64,000 nucleotides of DNA from BOG-908 sp965198825 (GTDB lineage Bacteria; Pseudomonadota; Alphaproteobacteria; Acetobacterales; Acetobacteraceae). The notes beneath the pieces are model-generated. The model saw nothing but the letters and a program-made list of their open reading frames with translations. It ran no database searches and was not told where the DNA came from. Position numbers and translations under genes: made by a program. The DNA is taken from positions 1,426,001 to 1,490,000 of the forward strand of contig CBDAQB010000003.1 of NCBI GenBank assembly GCA_965198825.1. Direction: 5' to 3'. Within the stretch, counting starts at the first letter, position 1. Every line of letters begins with the position of its first letter. Positions 1 to 8,880 of the stretch are shown piece after piece.

Positions 1-50
1 TCTTTTCGCGGGGTCTTCAGCCGGGGCGCAACGTCGGGCATAGTCGAGCC

Positions 51-1514
51 ATGAACGATGCACCCAGCCTTACCCATACCAGCCATACCCACACCAGCAC
101 CGGTAGCGCCGCAGGCGACGCGGTGCTTGCCCGCCTCGCCCAGACACGCGAGGCCGCGCATGCGCGGCTGATGGATTTTCTGCGCATACCCAGCGTCAGC
201 GCGCAGGCCGATCACGCCGCCGACTGCCGCCGTGCCGCCGTCTGGGCCATGGATGAGCTGAAGGCGATCGGGTTCACGACTCGCCTGTGCGAAACCGCGG
301 GCCATCCTGTCGTCCTGGCCGAACATCCGGGTCCTGCAGTGTCAGGCGCAGACGGGCGAGCCATCCCGCACCTCCTCTATTATGGGCACTACGACGTGCA
401 GCCGGCCGAGCCGCTCGATCTCTGGACCAGCCCTGCCTTCGAGCCGGTCATCACCGAAGGCCGCAACGGTCCGCGTATTGTTGCGCGCGGCGCGGTGGAC
501 GACAAAGGCCAGGTCACCATGTGGCTCGAAGCCCTGCGCGCCTGGCACGAGGTTGCGGGCGGGCCGCCAGCGCGCATCACCGTCGTGCTCGAGGGCGAGG
601 AGGAGGTCGGCAGCGCCAACCTCGAAGCCTTCCTCGAGGAACACCGGGATCTCCTCTCGAAAGCGGACGTCGCGGTGATTTCCGATACGGGCATGTGGGA
701 TCCCGATACGCCCGCCATCACCACCCGCCTGCGCGGCATGGTCTATGCCGAAGTCCGGCTGCATGCCGCGTCCAAGGACCTGCATTCCGGCCTTTTCGGC
801 GGCTCGGCCCTCAACCCGATCAACGCGCTCACCCGCATGCTCGGCGGCCTGCACGATGCCGAAGGGCGCGTGACGCTCCCCGGCTTCTACGACGGCGTGG
901 ATCCGGTTTCCGCCGAGCAGGCCTCGCAATGGGCAAAGCTCGGCTTCGACGAAAGCGCCTTCCTCGGCGACATCGGCCTGACGCACCCGGCCGGCGAGAC
1001 CAACACGCCGGCTCTGCATCGCATGTGGGCGCGGCCGACCGCCGACATCAACGGCATCTGGGGCGGCTACCAGGGCATGGGTGCGAAAACCGTCATCGCG
1101 GCGGAAGCCGGCGCCAAAGTTTCGTTCCGCCTCGTCGGCCGCCAGGATCCGCCCAAGATCCTCGAAAGCTTCAAGGCCTGGCTGGCAGAACGGACACCGG
1201 CCGGCGCCCGCATCGAGGTGGAATCCTTCAGCATGGCGCCAGGTTTCGAAGTTCAGGCCGACAGCCACTGGATCACCACCGCCCGTCGCGTGCTCGCCGA
1301 CGAATTCGGCCGCGACGCCGTGCTCATCGGCTCAGGCGGTTCCATTCCGGTGGTTGAAAGCCTGCGCAGGATACTGGGCCTCGACACGCTGCTGATGGGC
1401 TTCGGCCTTGCCGATGACCAGGTCCATAGCCCTAATGAGAAATTCGATATCCGTTGCCTGGATCGCGGGACTTTTTCTCATGCCCGGTTGTTGGCGGCTG
1501 TCGGGAAGCAATAA
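51..1514 (+). CDS. M20 family metallopeptidase (dipeptidase-like)
   Basis: This is a cytosolic zinc peptidase of the M20/ArgE/CPG2 group that probably hydrolyses dipeptides or acylated amino acids. The metal-site pattern is complete: HYDVQP (His113), VDDKG (Asp150/151), EGEEEVGS (catalytic Glu near 183, metal Glu near 184), SDTGMW (Asp212) and the late DDQVHSPNEK (His459). The dimerisation domain lies between about 225 and 350. Length 487 aa fits the family, apart from a His/Thr-rich N-terminal run (residues 8-17) that looks dispensable; the true start could lie downstream of it. The stop codon directly abuts the first A/T-rich element. Exact substrate cannot be read from sequence. Confidence 0.9.
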   Translation: MNDAPSLTHTSHTHTSTGSAAGDAVLARLAQTREAAHARLMDFLRIPSVSAQADHAADCRRAAVWAMDELKAIGFTTRLCETAGHPVVLAEHPGPAVSGADGRAIPHLLYYGHYDVQPAEPLDLWTSPAFEPVITEGRNGPRIVARGAVDDKGQVTMWLEALRAWHEVAGGPPARITVVLEGEEEVGSANLEAFLEEHRDLLSKADVAVISDTGMWDPDTPAITTRLRGMVYAEVRLHAASKDLHSGLFGGSALNPINALTRMLGGLHDAEGRVTLPGFYDGVDPVSAEQASQWAKLGFDESAFLGDIGLTHPAGETNTPALHRMWARPTADINGIWGGYQGMGAKTVIAAEAGAKVSFRLVGRQDPPKILESFKAWLAERTPAGARIEVESFSMAPGFEVQADSHWITTARRVLADEFGRDAVLIGSGGSIPVVESLRRILGLDTLLMGFGLADDQVHSPNEKFDIRCLDRGTFSHARLLAAVGKQ

Positions 1515-1522
1515 GGAAGCGC

Positions 1523-1633
1523 GTTCTTTTTTGAAAAAAAGAACCAAAAAACTTTTACCACTTTAGGCTCAGCCTTTCCGGTCAGCGCAGCTTAGTCGCA
1601 GAAGTTTTTTGCTTCTTTTTTTCAAAAAAGAAG
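1523..1633. repeat. A/T-rich palindromic element E1 (complete, two arms)
   Basis: The left hairpin (1523-1544) is closed by GTTC/GAAC and the right hairpin (1612-1633) by CTTC/GAAG. CAAAAAACTTTT and its inverted partner lie inside, around a GC-rich centre. It fills the gap between two co-directional genes and starts just after the first gene's stop. Confidence 0.9.
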
Positions 1634-1664
1634 ACCTTCCTTCCTTCCCTCCGGAGAAGCCGAC

Positions 1665-2426
1665 GTGTCCGAAGAAACAGCGCGTCTCCTGGAGATTATG
1701 GCACAACTGCGCGATCCGAAAACCGGTTGTCCGTGGGACAAGCAACAGGATTTCGCTTCCATCGCCCCCTACACGATCGAGGAAGCCTACGAAGTCGCTG
1801 ACGCGATCGCGCGCAAGGACTACGCTGCTCTTCCTGACGAACTGGGCGACCTTCTGTTCCAGGTCGTTTATCACGCTCGGCTTGGCGAAGAAGCCGGCCT
1901 TTTCAACTTTGCCGACGTGGCGCGTGCCATTTCCAACAAGATGGTTCGCCGCCACCCGCATGTCTTCGCCGGCGCATCGGATATGCCGGTGGATTTCTGG
2001 GAGGCGGGCAAGGCCGCCGAACGAGGGCAGGCCGGCGTTCTGGCGGGCGTTCCAGTCAATCTCCCGGCGCTCACGCGGGCGGAGAAACTCACCAGGCGCG
2101 CCGCCCGTGTCGGCTTCGACTGGCCTAATGCAAAAGCAGTGCTTCTAAAACTCGATGAAGAAGTCAAAGAACTTGAAGCCGAACTGCCATCCGCAGATCC
2201 CGACCGTCTTGAGGACGAGTTGGGCGACATGTTCTTCGTGCTTGCGAACCTCGCACGCAAACTGAAGCTCGACCCGGAGGCGTGCCTTGCGCGGGCTAAT
2301 GCGAAATTCACGCGCCGGTTCGAGGCTGTGGAACGTTTGCTCGCCGCGTGCGGTCTTACGCCTGGGGATGCGGGGTTGGCTGCCATGGAGGCGGCTTGGC
2401 AGGATGTGAAAAGGCAGCAGGGATAG
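1665..2426 (+). CDS. mazG: Nucleoside triphosphate pyrophosphohydrolase MazG
   Basis: MazG hydrolyses (d)NTPs to NMP and PPi, cleansing the pool and modulating the stringent response. Two tandem MazG helical domains are visible. The first, about residues 10-110, carries GCPWDKQQDF and the acidic EEAYEVADAI / DELGDLLFQVVYHA helices that bind Mg. The second, about 135-230, carries KLDEEVKELEAEL and DELGDMFFVLANLARK. Length 253 aa is close to the E. coli protein. The start is GTG with GGAGAAG about 8 bases upstream. It sits just downstream of repeat E1 and ends at a TAG merged with repeat E2. Confidence 0.93.
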   Translation: MSEETARLLEIMAQLRDPKTGCPWDKQQDFASIAPYTIEEAYEVADAIARKDYAALPDELGDLLFQVVYHARLGEEAGLFNFADVARAISNKMVRRHPHVFAGASDMPVDFWEAGKAAERGQAGVLAGVPVNLPALTRAEKLTRRAARVGFDWPNAKAVLLKLDEEVKELEAELPSADPDRLEDELGDMFFVLANLARKLKLDPEACLARANAKFTRRFEAVERLLAACGLTPGDAGLAAMEAAWQDVKRQQG

Positions 2427-2433
2427 GAAGCAT

Positions 2434-2468
2434 CTTCTTTTTTGAAAAAAAGAAGCAAAAAACTTTTA
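2434..2468. repeat. A/T-rich element E2 (single arm, GAAG type)
   Basis: One hairpin arm closed by CTTC/GAAG, followed by CAAAAAACTTTT, lies a few bases after the mazG stop. No second arm follows before the GNAT start. Confidence 0.85.
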
Positions 2469-2509
2469 CTTGTTTGGGCTTGGACTTTCTTTCGCGACTG
2501 GGTCTTGGA

Positions 2510-3037
2510 ATGAATGCTTCTCCTTGTGTTTTGAGGGTTGCTGTTGCCGCGGATGCGTCCGGCGTCACCGCTGTGCTGGCTCGCGCCTTTCCGGCTCTCG
2601 TGGGTCCGGGATACGATACTGCGGCTCTCGCTCTCGCCATGCCTTCCATGATGACGGCCAATCCGGCGCTGCTTTCATCAGGAACCTATTACGTTCAGCT
2701 AGCGCCAGGAGACCTTATCGTGTCCTGCGGAGGCTGGACTCACGAAGAGCCCGGCACGAAGAAACTCAAGTTTGGGATAGCCCATATCAGGCATTTCGGA
2801 ACCGATCCTGACTGGATCAGGAGGGGTTTGGGACGGGGTATATTCGAGCGATGCCGGACAGAGGCGCGTGCGGCTGGCGTTCACACCTTCGAATGCTACT
2901 CCAGCCTGGGCGCCGAACCCTTCTATGCCGCCCTCGGATTCCGCGTCGTCGAACGGACGCATATCCTTATCGCCGGCACGGTGAAGTTTCCCACCATAGC
3001 AATGAGGTGGACGGACAGGGACGCGCCCGCAGAGTGA
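2510..3037 (+). CDS. GNAT family N-acetyltransferase
   Basis: This is a predicted acetyl-CoA-dependent acyltransferase of 175 aa. The acetyl-CoA loop appears as RRGLGRGIFERC (about residue 105), followed by the usual C-terminal AEPFYAALGFRVVER signature. The ATG chosen begins MNASPCVLRV; the open frame extends upstream only by reading through repeat E2, so a longer start is unlikely. The substrate is unknown. It ends 17 bases before the convergent serB stop. Confidence 0.8.
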   Translation: MNASPCVLRVAVAADASGVTAVLARAFPALVGPGYDTAALALAMPSMMTANPALLSSGTYYVQLAPGDLIVSCGGWTHEEPGTKKLKFGIAHIRHFGTDPDWIRRGLGRGIFERCRTEARAAGVHTFECYSSLGAEPFYAALGFRVVERTHILIAGTVKFPTIAMRWTDRDAPAE

Positions 3038-3054
3038 AGGCAAGGCGCGGCCTG

Positions 3055-3930
3055 CTAGTCCTCCAGGAACTCTTCCGCGGTAAGTCCCTGCAGAAACAGC
3101 AGCGCACGCAAATCGGCGAACCGGATCTGATTCTTGATTTCTGCCGCCACGATCGGCTTCGGCCGGAAGCCGACTGCGAGACCTGACGTGCGCAGCATGG
3201 GCAAATCGTTCGCACCATCGCCTACCGCTAGGGTGGCACGCAGGCGCAGGCCTTGCGCTTCGGCGACTTCGCGGAGAACGGCAAGCTTGGTGTCCGGCCC
3301 GAGAACGGGTTCGACGAGTGAGCCCGTGAGATGCGTTCCATCGTCGGTGAGGACATTGGCCCTATGCACGTCGAAGCCGCACTGCGTTGCCACGCGGTTC
3401 GTGAAGAACGTGAAGCCGCCTGAGACCAATGCCGTGGTGGCGCCGCCGTTTTTCATGGTGGCGACGAGTGTCCGCGCACCTTCCGTGAGGATGACGCCGC
3501 GCATGGTGGTTTCCAGCGCCGCCATGTCCAGGCCGCGCAGCAGCGCCACGCGTTCGCGCAAGGCGCTGGCGAAATCGACCTCGCCGTTCATGCTGCGCCT
3601 GGTGATTTCCACCACGCGCTCGCCGACGCCTGCGATGGTGGCGAGTTCGTCCAGCGTTTCGCCGGTGACGATGGTGCTGTCCATGTCGGCGACCAGCAGG
3701 CCGCGCCGGCGGCCGCGTGTGTGTGTGGAGAGCACGTCGATCGGGGCGCCCTCCAGCGCGGCGCGCGCCCGGGCCAGGTCGGGCTCGGCGGCGACGATGA
3801 TGTCGCAGGCCTCGCGGTGCGAGAGGATGGAGACGGCGCCGCCGCCGACCGCTTCGCGCACTCTTTCGGTCTGCGCTGGTGTGAGCGTGGTGGCGCGGCG
3901 GTCTGCCACAAGGGTGAGCACGTAGGGCAT
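3055..3930 (-). CDS. serB: Phosphoserine phosphatase SerB
   Basis: It catalyses the last step of serine synthesis, phosphoserine to serine plus phosphate. The HAD signature VADMDSTIV places the nucleophile at Asp82 and the acid/base at Asp84; SGGFTFF and GDGANDLPML supply motifs II and IV. The N-terminal 75 residues form the small regulatory domain seen in longer SerB proteins. Length is 291 aa. The ATG (MPYVLTLVAD) is preferred although the frame stays open far upstream, because that extension would run antisense through miaA. Its start lies 9 bases from the divergent miaA start. Confidence 0.93.
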   Translation of the reverse strand: MPYVLTLVADRRATTLTPAQTERVREAVGGGAVSILSHREACDIIVAAEPDLARARAALEGAPIDVLSTHTRGRRRGLLVADMDSTIVTGETLDELATIAGVGERVVEITRRSMNGEVDFASALRERVALLRGLDMAALETTMRGVILTEGARTLVATMKNGGATTALVSGGFTFFTNRVATQCGFDVHRANVLTDDGTHLTGSLVEPVLGPDTKLAVLREVAEAQGLRLRATLAVGDGANDLPMLRTSGLAVGFRPKPIVAAEIKNQIRFADLRALLFLQGLTAEEFLED

Positions 3931-3939
3931 GGTGGGGCC

Positions 3940-4941
3940 ATGACAGCGCCCGAACCCCAGAGCAACCCCTTGGCCGAAGGAGCCACGCCGCCGCTCGCGG
4001 TGCTCGTCGCGGGCCCGACGTGCAGCGGCAAATCTGCGTTGGCGATGGCGCTGGCAGAGGCGCTGGGCGGCACGATCATCAATGCGGATTCCATGCAGAT
4101 CTACCGCGAGCTCCGCATCCTTACGGCCCGGCCCACGGAAGCCGAGGAGCGCCAGGTGCCGCACGCGCTCTACGGCATACGCGCCGCTGCGGACCCCGGC
4201 GATGCGGCCTGGTGGCGCGCCGAGGCTCTTGTGGCCATGCGAGCGGCCACCCTGGCCGGCCGCATTCCCATTCTGTGCGGCGGGACCGGGCTTTACTTCA
4301 CGGCGCTGACGCAGGGGCTCGCCGAAGTGCCCGATCCCGGCCAGGCGGCACGCGACCAGGCGCGGGCGCTTTTGCGCGATGAGGGGCCGGAGGCGCTGCA
4401 CGCCAGGCTCATCGAAGCGGATCCGGAGACGGCCGCCCGCCTGAACCCGTCGGATGGCCAGCGTTTGGCCCGCGCCTGGGAGGTTTACGCGGGAACGGGC
4501 AGGGGGCTCGCCTCCTGGCACGCCGGCGCGCACCAGCAACCGGCGCCGTATCGCTTTCGTGCCATGCTGCTCGATCCGCCGCGCGCCACCCTGCGCGCGG
4601 CTATTTCGGCGCGGTTCGATGCGATGCTGGACGCCGGCGCGATCGAGGAAGTGCAGGCTCTGCTACGCCAGGATCTCCCGGCCACGCTTCCGGCCATGCG
4701 CGCGCATGGCGTTCCCGAACTCTCCGCCGCCATACGGCGCAACATCACCCTGACCGAGGCGCGCGCCCGCACCTGCCTCGCCACCGGGCAATACACGAAG
4801 CGCCAGGCGACCTGGTTCCGCCACCGGCACATCTCTGCCCCGGACGCCACGCATAGGTTAAATACGCGTTTCGACCGCACAAAGCAAGAATCAGAAAGTT
4901 TCCTGGCCTGGAACTTATCATTAATTTTATCTTCTGCTTGA
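3940..4941 (+). CDS. miaA: tRNA dimethylallyltransferase MiaA
   Basis: MiaA adds a dimethylallyl group to A37 of tRNAs reading UNN codons. The P-loop AGPTCSGKS (residues 24-32) is followed by the substrate loop NADSMQIYRELRILTARP, with Asp50 the expected base, and the C-terminal YTKRQATWFRH needed for tRNA binding. It has 333 aa; the last 30 residues run into unusually A/T-rich DNA compared with the rest. The ATG is 9 bases from the serB start on the other strand, so their promoters must lie inside each other's coding regions. Confidence 0.94.
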   Translation: MTAPEPQSNPLAEGATPPLAVLVAGPTCSGKSALAMALAEALGGTIINADSMQIYRELRILTARPTEAEERQVPHALYGIRAAADPGDAAWWRAEALVAMRAATLAGRIPILCGGTGLYFTALTQGLAEVPDPGQAARDQARALLRDEGPEALHARLIEADPETAARLNPSDGQRLARAWEVYAGTGRGLASWHAGAHQQPAPYRFRAMLLDPPRATLRAAISARFDAMLDAGAIEEVQALLRQDLPATLPAMRAHGVPELSAAIRRNITLTEARARTCLATGQYTKRQATWFRHRHISAPDATHRLNTRFDRTKQESESFLAWNLSLILSSA

Positions 4942-4995
4942 CGCGGCCATGGCGGCGACGTAAGAGGCCGTCCCGCCAGCAAAAAGCAGTCTGCG

Positions 4996-6801
4996 ATGAA
5001 CGCCGTTACGAATGCCGAAAACCTGCAAGCCGCGCCTCAAAGCGGCGCCGAAGTGCTTCTGCGCGCCCTGCGTGACCAGGGCGTCGAGGTTATTTTCGGC
5101 TATCCGGGCGGCGCCGTGCTGCCGATTTATGACGCGCTGTTCCAGCAGAATTCCATTCGCCACATCCTCGTCCGGCACGAGCAGGCGGCTGTGCACGCTG
5201 CCGAAGGCTACGCCCGCAGCACCGGCCGGGTCGGCGTCGTTCTCGTCACCAGCGGACCCGGCGCCACCAATGCGGTGACGGGGCTCGTCGATGCGCTGAT
5301 GGACAGTGTTCCCGTCGTCTGCCTCACCGGCCAGGTGCCGACCCACCTGATCGGCAACGATGCCTTCCAGGAGGCCGACACCACCGGCATCACCCGGCCC
5401 GCGACCAAGCACAATTACCTGGTTAAGCGGGGCGACGCGCTGGCCCGCACGGTGCACGACGCCTTCTATGTGGCCCGCAGCGGCCGGCCCGGTCCCGTCG
5501 TGGTCGATCTCCCCAAGGACATCCTGATTGCGCCGGCGCCCTACGAGGGGCCGTCCACCAAGCCGCACCGCAGCTACCGGCCCGTCACCAAGCCCGACCA
5601 TGCCGCCATCAAGGCCGCCGTGCATGCGCTGAAGCGTGCGCGCCGGCCGATCGTCTATGCAGGCGGCGGCATCATCAACGCGGGTCCCGAGGCCGCCGAG
5701 CTGCTCGCCGAATTCGTGCGCCTGGGCGATTTCCCCTGCACGAACACGCTCATGGGCCTTGGCGCCTTTCCTGCCGCAGACCCGCATTTCATCGGCATGC
5801 TCGGCATGCACGGCACCTACGAAGCCAATCTGGCGATGCATGGCTGCGACGTGATGTTCAACATCGGCGCACGGTTCGACGACCGCGTCACCGGGCGCCT
5901 GAATGCCTTTTCGCCCGGCAGCCTCAAGATACATGGCGACATCGACCCCTCGAACATCAACAAGAACGTGGCCGTCGATATCGCCATCATAGGCGACGCC
6001 ACGCATATCCTGCGCGCGATGATCGAGGCCTGGCGTGCAGACGACGCTGAACAGGATCGCGAGGCGCTCGGCGGCTGGTGGCAGCGCATCGGCGACTGGC
6101 GCCGCGTGGAAAGCCTTCGCTTCACGCAGGATCCTTCGCCTTCCGCCGTCATCAAGCCGCAGCATGCCGTTCAGCGGCTGTATGAGATCTGCCGGGACAG
6201 CGGCCGCGACACCTTCATCAGCACCGAAGTCGGCCAGCACCAGATGTGGGCAGCCCAGCATTTCCGTTTCGAGGAACCGAACCGCTGGATGACCAGCGGC
6301 GGCCTTGGCACCATGGGCTACGGCCTCCCCGCCGCCATGGGCGCGCAGATCGCCAATCCCGACGCGCTCGTCATCGACATTGCGGGCGAAGCCAGCATCC
6401 TGATGAACATCCAGGAAATGGGCACGCTCGCGCAATACCGGCTGCCCGTAAAAATCTTCATCCTCAACAACGAATATATGGGAATGGTCCGCCAGTGGCA
6501 GGAGCTTCTGCACGGCTCGCGCTATTCCGAAAGCTACAGCTCTGCCCTGCCTGATTTCGTCAAGCTTGCAGAAAGCTTCCACGCCACCGGCCTGCGTGCC
6601 AGCAACCTTGGTGAACTCGACGATGTCATCGTCCGCATGCTCGCCGAACCGGGTCCCGTCATTGCCGACATCTGCGTGGACAAGATGGAAAACTGCTTCC
6701 CGATGATCCCGTCGGGCGCCGCGCACAACGAAATGATCCTCGGCCCGGAACACGCCGGTCGCGCCGCGAGCATCACCGACGAAGGCATGATGCTCGTCTG
6801 A
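4996..6801 (+). CDS. ilvB: Acetolactate synthase large subunit
   Basis: This is the catalytic thiamine-diphosphate subunit of acetohydroxyacid synthase, the first shared step of valine, leucine and isoleucine synthesis. The FGYPGGAVLPIYDAL start, catalytic RHEQAAVHAAEGYA (Glu62), SGPGATNAVTG, and the C-terminal thiamine site with AGEASILMNIQEMGTLAQ and NNEYMGMVRQWQEL are all present. The Mg-binding position usually written GDAS or GDGS is GEAS here. Length 601 aa is slightly longer than typical because of an N-terminal tail. It overlaps ilvN by one base (TGATG), indicating translational coupling. Confidence 0.95.
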   Translation: MNAVTNAENLQAAPQSGAEVLLRALRDQGVEVIFGYPGGAVLPIYDALFQQNSIRHILVRHEQAAVHAAEGYARSTGRVGVVLVTSGPGATNAVTGLVDALMDSVPVVCLTGQVPTHLIGNDAFQEADTTGITRPATKHNYLVKRGDALARTVHDAFYVARSGRPGPVVVDLPKDILIAPAPYEGPSTKPHRSYRPVTKPDHAAIKAAVHALKRARRPIVYAGGGIINAGPEAAELLAEFVRLGDFPCTNTLMGLGAFPAADPHFIGMLGMHGTYEANLAMHGCDVMFNIGARFDDRVTGRLNAFSPGSLKIHGDIDPSNINKNVAVDIAIIGDATHILRAMIEAWRADDAEQDREALGGWWQRIGDWRRVESLRFTQDPSPSAVIKPQHAVQRLYEICRDSGRDTFISTEVGQHQMWAAQHFRFEEPNRWMTSGGLGTMGYGLPAAMGAQIANPDALVIDIAGEASILMNIQEMGTLAQYRLPVKIFILNNEYMGMVRQWQELLHGSRYSESYSSALPDFVKLAESFHATGLRASNLGELDDVIVRMLAEPGPVIADICVDKMENCFPMIPSGAAHNEMILGPEHAGRAASITDEGMMLV

Positions 6802-7319
6802 TGCCCAATCTTCAGGACCAGACTCATCGCAGCGCGACCATCTCCGTTCTCGTCGATAACGAAAGCGGTGTGCTCGCGCGCGTCATCGGGCTGTTCGCCG
6901 GGCGCGGCTACAACATCGACAGCCTGACAGTCGCCGCGGTCGCGGACGACGGCGGCCTCAGCCGGATCAATGTCGTCACGTCTGGCACGGAAATGGTGAT
7001 CGAGCAGATCAAGGCGCAGCTCGATCGCCTTATTCCCGTGCACCGGGTCGCCGACCTCACCAAGCTCGGCCCGCACGTCGCCCGCGAAATGGCGCTCGTG
7101 AAAGTCGTCGCCACAGGCGAGCACCGTCTGGAATCGCTCCGCATCGCCGACGCTTTCCGCGCCCGCGCCGTCGATACCACCACTGGAAGCTTTGTCTTCG
7201 AACTGACCGGCGCCATGGAGAAGATCGACGCCTTTATTGAATTGATGCGGCCGATCGGACTGGCCGAGGTGTCGCGCACCGGGATTGCGGCTATTGCGCG
7301 GGGTGCTGATACTATTTGA
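6801..7319 (+). CDS. ilvN: Acetolactate synthase small (regulatory) subunit
   Basis: This is the regulatory subunit of acetohydroxyacid synthase, conferring valine feedback control. The N-terminal ACT domain reads SVLVDNESGVLARVIGLFAG and GRGYNIDSLTVA, followed by the C-terminal ACT-like regulatory domain, typical for a 172-aa IlvH/IlvN. The start overlaps the ilvB stop. The last 20 or so codons shift by eye to G/T-ending forms (GGG, GCT, ATT), then the TGA abuts repeat E3, which separates it from ilvC. Confidence 0.94.
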   Translation: MPNLQDQTHRSATISVLVDNESGVLARVIGLFAGRGYNIDSLTVAAVADDGGLSRINVVTSGTEMVIEQIKAQLDRLIPVHRVADLTKLGPHVAREMALVKVVATGEHRLESLRIADAFRARAVDTTTGSFVFELTGAMEKIDAFIELMRPIGLAEVSRTGIAAIARGADTI

Positions 7320-7331
7320 AGGAAGAAAGCA

Positions 7332-7445
7332 GTTCTTTTTTGAAAAAAAGAACCAAAAAACTTTTGCGACCTTGGGCCGGGCCTCCACGGGAAGGCTGTG
7401 CCTGAACGAATAAAAGTTTTTTGCTTCTTTTTTTCTAAAAAGAAG
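7332..7445. repeat. A/T-rich palindromic element E3 (complete)
   Basis: The left arm (7332-7353) is the GAAC type and the right arm (7424-7445) the GAAG type, with a GGGCCGGGC centre. It is placed inside the ilvN-ilvC operon gap, 12 bases after the ilvN stop and about 43 before the ilvC start. Confidence 0.9.
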
Positions 7446-7488
7446 ACCTTCCTTGCCTTGTGTCTTGCCTGAATGTTTGGAGAAAACC

Positions 7489-8508
7489 ATGCGTGTATAT
7501 TACGACCGCGATGCGGATGTTAACCTAATCAAGGGCAAGAAGGTCGCCGTCATCGGCTACGGCAGCCAGGGCCATGCGCATGCGCGCAACCTGCACGACA
7601 GCGGTGTTGCAGACGTTGTTGTTGGCCTGCGGCCGAAGTCGGCTGGTGTTGCGAAGGCCGAGGGCGCGGGCTTGCGGGTGATGGATCCGGCCGCGGCGGC
7701 GGCGTGGGCCGATGTCGTGATGATCCTGACGCCCGACGAAGGGCAGGGGGATTTGTACCGCGACAGCCTGCACGGCAATATGAAGGAGGGGGCGGCGCTT
7801 GCGTTCGCGCACGGGCTGAACATCCATTTCAATTTGATCGATCCGCGGCCGGACATCGATGTGTTCATGATCGCGCCGAAGGGCCCTGGGCATACGGTGC
7901 GTTCGGAATACGAGCGCGGCGGCGGCGTGCCTTGCCTGGTGGCGGTTGCGCAGAATCCGTCAGGCAACGCGCTGGAAATAGCGCTGAGCTATGCGAGCGC
8001 GATTGGCGGCGGCCGGGCCGGAATTATCGAGACGAGCTTCAAGGAAGAGTGCGAAACCGACCTGTTCGGCGAGCAGGTGGTGCTGTGCGGCGGCCTGGTG
8101 GAGCTGATCAAGGCGGGGTTCGAGACACTGGTGGAAGCCGGTTACGCGCCCGAAATGGCCTACTTCGAGTGCCTGCACGAGGTAAAGCTCATCGTGGACC
8201 TGATCTACGAGGGCGGCATTGCCAACATGAATTACTCGATCAGCAACACGGCCGAGTATGGCGAGTATGTCACCGGTCCCCGCATCATTACCGACGAGAC
8301 GAAGGAGGAGATGCGCCGCGTTCTGGAGGACATCCAGTCCGGCCGCTTCACCCGCAACTGGATGCTCGAGAACAAGGTGAACCAGGCCAGCTTCCGCGCC
8401 ACCCGCCGCCGCAACGCCGAACACCAGATCGAGCAGGTCGGCGAGCGGCTGCGCGGGATGATGCCTTGGATTTCGAAAAACGCTCTTGTGGACAAGGCGC
8501 GCAACTAA
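7489..8508 (+). CDS. ilvC: Ketol-acid reductoisomerase (class I)
   Basis: It converts acetolactate or acetohydroxybutyrate to the dihydroxy acid using NADPH and Mg. The Rossmann signature VIGYGSQGHAHARNL lies at about residue 20, with VGLRPKSAG following (cofactor phosphate loop). The knotted C-terminal domain contains KEECETDLFGEQ, which holds the Mg-binding acids. At 339 aa it is the short class I form. The ATG beginning MRVYYDRDAD follows GGAG about 7 bases upstream. It lies downstream of ilvBN, separated only by E3. Confidence 0.95.
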   Translation: MRVYYDRDADVNLIKGKKVAVIGYGSQGHAHARNLHDSGVADVVVGLRPKSAGVAKAEGAGLRVMDPAAAAAWADVVMILTPDEGQGDLYRDSLHGNMKEGAALAFAHGLNIHFNLIDPRPDIDVFMIAPKGPGHTVRSEYERGGGVPCLVAVAQNPSGNALEIALSYASAIGGGRAGIIETSFKEECETDLFGEQVVLCGGLVELIKAGFETLVEAGYAPEMAYFECLHEVKLIVDLIYEGGIANMNYSISNTAEYGEYVTGPRIITDETKEEMRRVLEDIQSGRFTRNWMLENKVNQASFRATRRRNAEHQIEQVGERLRGMMPWISKNALVDKARN

Positions 8509-8880
8509 CTTCGACCGTCGCCCTGGTGAACGTTTCTAAGGTCCACCACGAAGGCGCGAAGAACGCGAAGATTCACGAAGGGGGCGGAGCAAACCAACTC
8601 GTTTCCAGTACGACGCTGGTCAGGGTGGCTCCGCCTCTTAGTGTATCTTTGCGTCCTTCCGATCTTCGTGGTGGACCTTGCTTGCTAGCGCTTTCAGCAC
8701 GCCAGACGTGAGCACGAAACAAATTACGAAACGTTCATACAACGAGCATTACGTAAAATACATCCGCCGACTCGTGTCTTTCAGGTTGCAAGGGCTGGCG
8801 TTGTGCACTGCCCACACGTATTCCTCCCCTGCGGATGCACAAGCCCGTTCCACTTCAATAACGTAATGTCTGGAGATCCT
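8509..8880. other. Intergenic region after ilvC
   Basis: This 372-base gap holds repeat R-A (8538-8679), then an A/T-richer stretch (about 8710-8770) that probably carries the promoter of the next gene. I could not fix -35 and -10 boxes confidently. The last 10 bases include GGAG as its ribosome site. Confidence 0.6.
8538..8679. repeat. R-family inverted repeat, copy A
   Basis: It begins AAGGTCCACCACGAAGG and ends with the inverse, CTTCGTGGTGGACCTT. GAAG recurs about every 9-10 bases inside the left arm. The arms are roughly 50 bases with a variable 40-base centre. It is related to copies at 16502, 17711 and 35573. Confidence 0.9.

Noticed and set aside
1523..1633. A/T-rich element as an insertion sequence
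   Set aside because: No open frame for a transposase, and the unit is only about 112 bases. It could still be a non-autonomous unit.
1569..1961. Short frames containing FFFKKE/FFSKK from the A/T-rich arms
   Set aside because: They arise from translating the repeat arms, recur at nearly every element, and overlap real genes.
4927..6753. Long 608-codon open frame antisense to ilvB
   Set aside because: It lies wholly opposite a strongly conserved gene; long antisense frames are usual in GC-rich DNA. Same for those opposite mrdA (14564-16513), mreB (11771-13063) and gatA (21408-23210).
7320..7488. E3 as a riboswitch for ilvC
   Set aside because: The same element occurs at 17 other unrelated genes.
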